DNA of 64,000 bases from Avena insularis. Taxonomy: Eukaryota > Streptophyta > Magnoliopsida > Poales > Poaceae. The stretch is from contig CM042685.1 in the NCBI GenBank assembly GCA_023614405.1, positions 187,522,257-187,586,256 of the forward strand, in the 5' to 3' direction. The position numbers were made by a program, and so were the translations under genes. This document shows positions 56,721 through 64,000 of the stretch, one piece after another; positions within the stretch are counted from its first letter, which is position 1; every line of letters begins with the position of its first letter. The notes under the pieces were generated by a model. It was not told where the DNA came from, made no database searches, and saw only the letters and a list, made by a program, of their open reading frames with translations.

Positions 56721-57244
56721 AGCCACGAATTATGCTAGTATCCAGTCTAATCGCCAGCCGAAATGCCAGCACTGGATCAATCCTATTCGAAAAGCAAGGC
56801 AGTTAGTTGAGCACCAGCGATTCGCGCTCAAATACTGCCAATAATCAACCACAAAAGGGAAACGATGATTACCCAGATGGAATCCATGCGTTAGATCCCT
56901 ACGATTCCACTCAATCTTCTCCTTGATCGACGCGGATGGACGGTGCACCAGCCGGCGTTGCATACTGTTCTGCGAAAGGGGTAGATCTAGAGGGGGCGGG
57001 AATGGAGCCAGAGGTGGAATGGGCTCCGCTGCCAGGGGAGGGGGTGGCTCTGGGGCCGAGGACGACATAAGGTAGGAGGGAACAACGGCGGAGCAGCAGA
57101 GGGGCAGTGTGGGAGCTGTTCCAGGCTCGAGGGAAGCGAATGCTTTGGGAGAGCAAGAATGGCCGGTCCTACGTGTTTCCATGCGGCCCCACCCTTCACC
57201 ACGTATGCAAGACCCGTCCCAACGCGGCCCCACCCTTCACCACG
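56721..57244 (-). other. MURA upstream region
   Basis: Between the transposase start and the right terminal repeat; it probably holds the 5' UTR and promoter. A unit of about 41 bases with CGCGGCCCCACCCTTCACCA occurs twice (57183 and 57224). No TATA box could be fixed. Confidence 0.4.
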
Positions 57245-57503
57245 TATGCAGGACCTGACCCACAAACGGCCCCACCGGTCAGACATGTAACAGTCGAGGC
57301 CTCGTAACATAACGCTCAACGCCCGACCCGCCCCAACGCGGTCCCACCAGTCAACATGTAACGGTCAAGCCTTTAACCCGATGGCATCCCTCAATTCGAG
57401 CGAGGGTTTCTTAACATGGCAAGGGGAAAAGCGAGGAAACACTAAGCGGCTGGGGGAAAACTGAGTACAACTAACGAACCAAGGGCACGGAAATAGAAAT
57501 CCC
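57245..57503. repeat. Right terminal inverted repeat of the Mutator-like element
   Basis: Reverse complement starts GGGATTTCTATTTCCGTGCCC and matches the left end, apart from about 30 diverged bases near 57370-57400. Confidence 0.85.
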
Positions 57504-57632
57504 TACCTTTTTTAGGGTTCGAGAGTTTGTGACTTTGTTATAGAATATTAACCACATAAGACCAACTTCAGAAAGCCAACATGGCTGCTAGAGACCTACG
57601 TATGATCCCTTTTTTAGAAATCTGGCCCACGT

Positions 57633-58133
57633 TGTTGGGGATATGCTTTATGGGTATCACCGTAGCATAGCCTTAATCCGACTAATCCGGGTGGCCCACA
57701 GATGGTAGCATGGCCTATGGCCTACTAGGCAGCCAAGTTAGTAGGACACATAAGGGAGTCCCATGCCGGATAAACATGAAGGCTATGGTACCAACATAGA
57801 TGAAGTCGGAGCCTTCGAGTACAAGACACGAAGACTAGTTAGTATTAGTATATGACTCTATAACCTTTCCGATATGGAATTTACCCTGTAACCCTAGGTT
57901 CTGACGCCTTTATAAGCCGGACCTATGGGAGCCTTTAGGGAACAACGCAACCTTTCATAGAGAACAATACAATCTTTGTAACCCGACGTATTGCCATTAT
58001 AGTGATTGGAAGGAGTAGGATTCAACCACCATCGTGGGTTCTAAACCTGGTAAGCTATGCTACCTTGTATCCGCTGAACTCGCCACCTTCCCCCATGTCT
58101 CTCTAAACACTCCATAAGGACCCCTCTATGGCA
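57633..58133 (+). mobile_element. Gypsy LTR with primer site
   Basis: 501 bases, TGTTGGGGATATGC to TCTATGGCA, followed by GTTGGCACCCAACATGGGG, a diverged form of the TTGGCGCCCACCGTGGGG primer site common in grass Gypsy elements. The internal region behind it is short and soon unrecognisable, so the element is truncated. Confidence 0.65.
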
Positions 58134-59991
58134 GTTGGCACCCAACATGGGGAAAGAAGCGCTTCGAGTTCTCCACCGGGCAAGGATAAACCTCTTCGCG
58201 AGAATCAGCGACACCGTCCCCATCAAGCGTGTTTTCTTCTCCGGTATCATTCCAATTGTCCACTGAACAAATACTATATCTTGGCAAAAACAAACCCAAC
58301 CCGCTGCTCCATCGTCCTGATCAGGGACATCGACATCTTCATCAATGAAACTGGCTCGGGATCCTTCTCCTAGGAAGCTGGCCAAGCGTCAAGGCCCGCA
58401 CGTACCACCTTTGGTCTGGATACAATCATGGAATAATGATCATGCTCGGATCTCTCTTTCAAGTTTACCGGCTTAGATCTGGAAAATTCAAGGCCCAGCC
58501 AAACCTACTGTGTGCAACATATAATGGTGGATGTCACGTGTAGAAATGCGGACACCGGGGATGTCACACACCCCCTAGTTTTTCAACGGTGGGAACTAAG
58601 GAGATATGACCTTGCTCATACATAGATCAAACACCGCACACACGATGTTTTTACCCAGGTTCGGGCCACCCTATTGCTAACAACCCTACGTCCTCCTTTG
58701 GTGGATTATCTAATGGATGGATGTACAAAGATATGAACAATCTAGTGCCGGCGAGCCGCTTTCAGCTAGCTTCTACACTTCTGGTCTTCCTCTTTCTTTA
58801 TCTCTCTATCTCTGCGTGAGATCCTTAGTGCTTGCTCTAAATATTCCTTCTCCAAGATCTCTTACTATTCTAGAGAACCTTTCCTCTTACTCTCCTCTTA
58901 TTCTCCTCCAATAAGCCCTTCCAAAACAACCCCCGTTCCAACTGTGGCCGAGACCCTCCTTTATATCTTAAGGGGGTACCACTTACTATCGTTCCTAGTA
59001 TCCACTACATACGTGCCATGCGGCATAGCGATAGGCAGGTGCTGCTGTTTGACACTCCTAGTCGTGGGCGGTGCCGTTGGCCACTCCTTGGCCGCGGGCG
59101 ATGCGCTGTGATACTTGATGGCAAGGAGACTGCAGGACGCGTGTGATAACATGTTGGGACTACCGCGCCTGCACCCTCATCAATGCCTTACAGAGGCACA
59201 GAGATGGGGGTGACACCTTTCTCTAATGCTGCCCTACACGCTCTCGTCGACTCTGTCTTGGTTGACCCATGTTCCCGGGCCGCGCCTGGCCTGGGGAGAG
59301 CCTGATCCTTGATGATGTTGTGCCGCAGTGGGTTAGTACACCTACCAACGCCACTTATCCCCTTCATTACCATGTTCCTAGGCCTGCGTCCCTACATGTT
59401 AAATACATACACAAGTCATAGTGGCCTTACTAAGGGTCTCCACATGCAAGAAGGGGAGGGCAGCCATGGGCAACGTTCCACTCCCTCTTCACCACGTAAG
59501 GCTGGATATGTTCTAGATACAATGATGTAGTTCAGAGAAGGTGACTCCCTTGTATTTTCCTCATGGAGAAGTGTTGGTGTAATGGGATCGGGGGTCCCTC
59601 ACATCGCGCCTCGGCGCGTGGGCCCTGGACTCACCGGTCAGCGGCTCGGTGGTGGCCTGGCTACATCGCCGGGAGCGTCACAAGGATGCGAGCACCATGT
59701 GCTGCAAGCAGGTATGGACTTGACATGATGAAACTATGTAGACTAAGTGTCAGCTACGACGTAGGTGCCTATGGATGAGACGAACGCTACGAGACAAGAC
59801 TCGCTCCGCCACCCGGGCACGAATAAGGACGAAAAGACAAAGACATGCGCGAGGCGGTCCGACCCCTCCTTCCCGGGGCTTCCCCGGAAGGACCATGGGA
59901 ACGCTTCTCCTGGGCCAGGCGCAGCTCGGGAACAGGAGTCAACTGAGCCTGACAAGACGCGTCAGGTCCGACCTTGGGAACAAGCGACGTG
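58134..59991. other. Unclassified repeat-like DNA
   Basis: Holds the head of the truncated Gypsy interior up to about 58550. Then comes sequence with GTTTTTACCCAGGTTCGGGCC (58650), a phrase common in Triticeae retroelements, and GC-rich stretches to 59991. No ORF has a recognised domain, and no further LTR pair or terminal repeat was found. Confidence 0.4.
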
Positions 59992-61540
59992 TGATACGTC
60001 GGAAACGCATCTATAATTTTGATGCTCCATGCTTGTTTAGTATCTACTTTGCTTTGCTTTGTCTACACTTTGAGGTGCTTTTTACATGTTTTCTGGTACT
60101 AACCTATTAACAAGTTGTCACAGTGCCAGTTTCCTATTTTCTGCTGTTTTTGGTTCCAGAAAATCTAGTAAGGAAATATTCTCGGAATTGGATGGGACAA
60201 ACGTCAAAGTCAATAACTTTCCATGGGGAACAAGACGTCCAGAGGGGAGACGGAGAGGCATGCCAGGGCAGCCACACCCCATAGGTGCGGGTGGGCCCTG
60301 CCCCGCGCCTAGGCAGGGTGTGGGGCCCCTGGCCACCACCTCGGCCTCCCCCTTCACCTATAAGAAGCCCCCGATGCAGAAACCCTAAGTACCCAATCAA
60401 TATTCCATGAAACCTTCTGTATCCGCCTCCACCGTCTTCCCTAGATCGAGGGGATCTGAAGTTCCCTCCGGCACCCTACCGGAGGGGAGATCATCCCGAA
60501 GGCCTTCTCTCCGGTATGATGCGTGAGTAGTTCCACCTTGGACTACGGGTCCATGTAGTAGCTAGATGGTTGTATCTCTTCCTTGTGCTTTCATGTATAG
60601 ATCTTGTGAGCTCCGTTCATGATCAAGATCTAATCTATTTGTAATCATGCATGTTGTGTTTGCGGGGATCCGATGGATATTGAGATTATTATGTTGGTTT
60701 GATTAATGGTTTTGTCTTTATGATTCTATCATGTCTGTGTTGTTTGTGATCTTGCATGCTCTCCGTTGTTAGTAGCTATCTTGGCCAAGTAGTTGCTAGC
60801 GACTCCAGGAGGGGGTATTTATGCTCGATAGTGGGTTCATGCCTCTAGTTTCTAAGGGAAGTGACCGAAATCTCTTCGGTTGTAGATGTGCTATTGCCAC
60901 CAGGGAGGAAATAACGATATCTTGTTCATGGAACATGTGACTATTTACCTTACACACTTTGCTTAAAGCAGTTGTCTGTTGCTTGCAACTTAATACTGGA
61001 GGGGGTTCGGATGATAACCTGAAGGTGGACTTCTAGTCATAGATGCAGTTGGATGGCGGTCTATGTATCTTGTTGTGTTTCCCAATCGAATCTCATAGGA
61101 TCTTTCTGACTAGTAATTGCATTGTTATGCCTTGCTCAGTTCATGTCAGTTGCCCTGCTATAATTTGTTTACCCTTCATGCCATGTTATTTATCTAAGGA
61201 GAGCACCTCTAGTGAACTATGGACCCCGGTCCAATCTATACCATTGATACATCTTCCACTGTTAGTTGTTTACTTGCTGCAAACCACCATTACCTTCCAC
61301 ACCATACATTCAATCCTTTGTTACAACAACCGGTGAGATTGACAACCTCACTGTTAGTTGGGGCAAAGTCTTGAGTTTGTGTTGTGCAGGTCTCCATGTT
61401 GCTTGCAACACCTGTGTGACGTTTCCTTCCTCCTACTGGTTCGTTAACCTCGGTTTCTTTCTGAGGGAAGACTTGCTGCTGTGCTGCTTCACACCTTGCT
61501 CTTGGGGTTCCTAATAGGCTCCGCATCAACTGAGCCATCA
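59992..61540 (+). repeat. 5' LTR of the RLG-B-family element
   Basis: 1549 bases, TGATACGTCGGAAACGC to GAGCCATCA, the same length as the solo LTR at 22286-23834. The end is placed at 61540, not at the earlier CATCA (61528), because the solo LTR duplication and the primer-site spacing both demand it. Confidence 0.85.
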
Positions 61541-61550
61541 ACAAGTTTTC

Positions 61551-61567
61551 TAGCGCCATTGCCGGGG
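61551..61567 (+). other. Primer-binding site (tRNA-Asp)
   Basis: TAGCGCCATTGCCGGGG, ten bases after the LTR, two mismatches to the tRNA-Asp complement. Confidence 0.8.
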
Positions 61568-61789
61568 AGGCTAAGGATGGCTTCACTAGGGGAGTCCTCC
61601 ACTTCCTTTCTCTTTACTTTGTTTTTAGTTTTCTTATTTTCTTTTGCTTGGTTTTGTTTGCCTCTTTTAAAAAAAACCAAAAAAAATTAGTTTAGTTTGG
61701 TTTGCTTTTTCTTATCAAACACACAAAAAAATTAGTTCCTACTCTGGTTGCTGGTTTGTTGTTGCCTTGCTTGGTCATGCTTTCTATTA

Positions 61790-62845
61790 ATGGATGGTTT
61801 CTTTGAAACTAGTTCTTATTGGCAAGGTGGGTTCACAGAAGAACAAAATTATTATTATAAGGAACACCATTTGTCAAAAAAAGGGAAACAATTATGGGAA
61901 TAAATTGATAAGTTGAATAATATTGCTAGAGACGTGTGCTCTACTTATAATGTTACTTATTGCTTTGATAAAGCTTGTTGCTGCAGGAGGTATAAACACC
62001 TACCCTTTCAATGTGAGTATAATGATAATGTTACCATATCTTCTTATGTTAAAGGAAATTATGATTTTGATGATGTGGAACAAATTGAGGAATTTATTGC
62101 CTTCAAGGGTGCATTTGAACTTGCCAGTTTGCTTGAAAATACTAATGATGCACCTTATAAACATGAGGTTTTTGAGATACTTAAATTTTGCTTTGATAAT
62201 TATAGGGAAGAAAATATCTATATTCTTGAATATTTTAATAGGCGTTTTCCAAAAATGGAAGATACTAATGCCTTGCAGGAGCCTATGGAAGAATAAATTG
62301 TTGAAACTGGAAGCTCATTAGATGAAAAAGAGGGGGAGAGTGATGAACAAAAGGAGGAAGAATGGATTATCTACCCATGCCTACATTCTAATGAGAGTAA
62401 CTCTTTATCCCTTACATTATTTGATTGTCCCCCATGCTTACCAAAGGTGGATGAATGTTATGTTCATGTGGATCCTTTTGAAATATCTACTTTCGATAAA
62501 CCCTGTGGAGGTTTTAATCCCACTATTTTTGAGCATGATAGAAATTATGTGTTTGTAGATCATGAAAACCATGCTTTATGTGATAGCTATATTGTTGTGT
62601 TTATTCATGAGGCTACTGAAAATTATTATGAGAGAGGAAAATATGGTTGTAGAAGTTTTCATGGTACTGAAACACCTCTCTATGTGCTGAAAGTTTTGCA
62701 GTTGCTCTTGTTTCATCTTCCTATGCCTGTCACTTTGTTCTTTGTGAATTTATTTGCATACAAGATTCCTATGCATAGGAAGTGGGTTAGACTTAAATGT
62801 GTTTTAAATTTGCTTCTTGATGCTCTCTTTGACTTCAATTCATAA
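61790..62845 (+). pseudogene. Internal ORF of RLG-B-family element, 351 codons with two stops
   Basis: A single frame from ATG at 61790 to TAA at 62843, broken by TAA at 61901-61903 and TAA at 62294-62296. The first part (MDGFFETSSYWQGGFTEEQ, later NNIARDVCSTYNVTYCFDKA and CCCRRYKHLPFQC) is Cys-rich. The middle is very acidic (DEKEGESDEQKEEE). The last ~95 residues carry CDSYIVVFIHEAT..YYERGKYG and HRKWVRLK, shared with the region after the RLG-C protease. Gag core and protease motifs are lacking. Function unknown; it occupies the gag position. Confidence 0.6.
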
Positions 62846-64000
62846 TTCTTATGTGAGCATCTTCTCAAGCTATCAAGCCTAACTTAAAGGCGTTAAAGAA
62901 AAGTACTTGTTGGGAGATAACCCAAGAGTTTCCTTGAGTATTGAAAGTTATTACTTCAGTAATGACCTCTCCTTATCTTTTTTGTTTGCTTTTTGTGCCA
63001 AGAATGACCTCTAATGAGAGGGAAGTAAGATTTGGGGAGTTGCTGTCCTGAAACAGATTTCTGTCCTCCACTAAAAATATTCGTGAGTAGTCTCTATAAC
63101 TCGGATTCAGTGGAAAATTTATGAATAAACCCCCCAGTATGTTAGCTAACTTTCTTTAGATCTACACTTTTTGATTTGAGCAACAAAAGATGTTCGAAAA
63201 AATCGGTTTCTACCTGCTAGTCTGTTTTGATAGATTTCTACCATTATTTGCATTTGCTTCTTATTGATTCCTTTTTGAGTTCTCTTTTGGGGAATTGAGC
63301 TTTTTAAAGGAATTTCTATAGTAGCTTGTGTTTTTAGTAAAAATCATTGCTGTTTCAAAGCTTTTCCAGAGGTCTAATATCTTTTGAATAAACTAATGTT
63401 GCTAATGAAGATTGTGTGAAGTTTTGTATGAAGGAAAAATTTCAGGTGGAGAGAGAGAATGATGCAATGAGATGAAGAATGGACAAAATCTCAAGCTTGG
63501 GGATGCCACCCTAGTGTCACCTCAAGAAATATCCAAGAGGTACAAGCGTCAAAGCTTGGGGATGCCCAAGACACCCCCTTCTTCATCAATAAAAAGCTTA
63601 GGTCTGTTTAGACACTTCGTTTTTATTGTTTCATGCACAGTTGTGTTGTTCTTGGAGCGCCTTAGTTTTTGTTTGCTTTGATTAGGTTGTTTAGTTTGCT
63701 TGAATAAAGTAGTTTGGACCCCCGTTCTCGCTGTGTTGTTTTGCAAATAAGTTGCTTGGTGTTGGAAAGGAGTAGTAAGTTCTTGCTTGATAAGTGCAAG
63801 AGGAGCCTGCATTGACTGTGACTTAGACTTTAGCATGACATGCTAGGTGTTGTTTTGACCTTATGCTTAGTGATTATTGCTATAGCATATCTTTTTCCAA
63901 ACAATTGGGATTGCTTAGTGTGCCTTGAAGAAATTATGCGTTGTTTAAGCATGCAAAAGGCATAGTATTGTGGTATTCTCCTTTGATGCTTTGCTTGGGT
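62846..64000 (+). other. Shared 3' noncoding region
   Basis: TTGGGAGATAACCCAAGAG (near 62910) and following text match RLG-C near 48105 and, inverted, RLG-B near 18700. No ORF supported up to the window end. Confidence 0.65.

Larger units (their letters stand above)
33172..57503. mobile_element. Mutator-like element with nested insertions
   Basis: The ends 33172-33436 and 57245-57503 are inverted copies of each other and begin GGGATTTCTATTT. Flanks AAACTTTTT (33163-33171) and TACCTTTTT (57504-57512) match at 7 of 9 bases, fitting the 9-bp duplication of Mutator elements. Inside are a minus-strand MURA pseudogene next to the right end and a small spliced unit near the left end. Three later LTR elements occupy about 16 kb, leaving an original element of about 8 kb. 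Confidence 0.8.
59992..64000 (+). mobile_element. RLG-B-family element, 5' part (runs off window)
   Basis: Plus-strand element: LTR 59992-61540, tRNA-Asp primer site, broken ORF 61790-62845 and 3' noncoding sequence shared with RLG-B and RLG-C. The 3' LTR is outside the window. No reverse transcriptase is seen in the 2.4 kb of interior. Confidence 0.85.

Noticed and set aside
56730..57319. Frames of 110-167 codons at the right Mutator terminus
   Set aside because: They run through the terminal repeat and leader; the transposase N-terminal homology is in another frame and starts lower.
1..64000. CRISPR arrays, rRNA and tRNA genes
   Set aside because: None seen. tRNA-like strings are primer-binding sites of retrotransposons, and the tandem repeats lack CRISPR spacing.

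Overview
The window looks like nuclear DNA of a grass of the wheat/barley group (Triticeae or a close Pooideae relative). Copia LTRs open with the Angela/BARE-type terminus (TGTTGGAGATATGCCC, minus strand, ending at 1101), Gypsy-like elements use a tRNA-Asp primer site, and there are Stowaway MITEs, Helitron-like sequence and a Mutator-like element. No prokaryotic features, rRNA genes, tRNA genes or CRISPR arrays were seen. Almost everything is transposon. The one host gene is a broken copy of TIC110.

Region 1 (1-14359): a minus-strand TIC110-like gene. Eleven exons (13515 down to 2232) join at canonical GT/AG sites into one open frame of 448 codons. It covers the transit peptide, both N-terminal membrane helices and the first helical repeats of the ~1000-residue chloroplast inner-envelope protein. 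It then stops, and only a frameshifted scrap of the next coding part remains (2100-2231). An Angela-type Copia LTR lies downstream (1-1101). Intron 2 is 6.65 kb, swollen by two Helitron-like segments.

Region 2 (14360-31088): nested LTR retrotransposons. A minus-strand Gypsy with 3.3-kb LTRs (called RLG-A here; 5' LTR 26844-30172, internal 21564-26843, truncated 3' LTR) is interrupted by a short non-autonomous element (RLG-B, 15439-21180) and by a solo LTR of the RLG-B family (22286-23834, duplication ACCGC). RLG-A abuts part of a plus-strand Copia LTR (30173-31088).

Region 3 (33172-57503): a Mutator-like element whose ~260-bp terminal inverted repeats now lie 24.3 kb apart. It carries a minus-strand MURA transposase pseudogene (53617-56720), a small spliced unit converging on it from the other end (35008 on), a 206-bp subterminal repeat array and a 39-bp minisatellite ORF. 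Three LTR elements sit inside: a 3'-truncated Copia (35241-39745), a solo LTR (40010-43399, duplication CCGAT, itself inside a Stowaway MITE) and a complete 8.4-kb element (RLG-C, 44497-52864, duplication CTAAC). Without them the Mutator element would be about 8 kb.

Region 4 (57504-64000): a Gypsy LTR with primer site (57633-58133), unclassified repeat-like DNA, then the 5' LTR and internal part of another RLG-B-family element that runs off the window (59992 on).

RLG-B, RLG-C and the element at 60 kb share the primer-site region and 3' noncoding blocks, lack reverse transcriptase and integrase in what is visible, and carry different internal ORFs. They look like parts of one modular non-autonomous system. 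Most transposon ORFs have stops, frameshifts or lost catalytic residues, so the locus is an old, layered graveyard around one decaying plastid-import gene.
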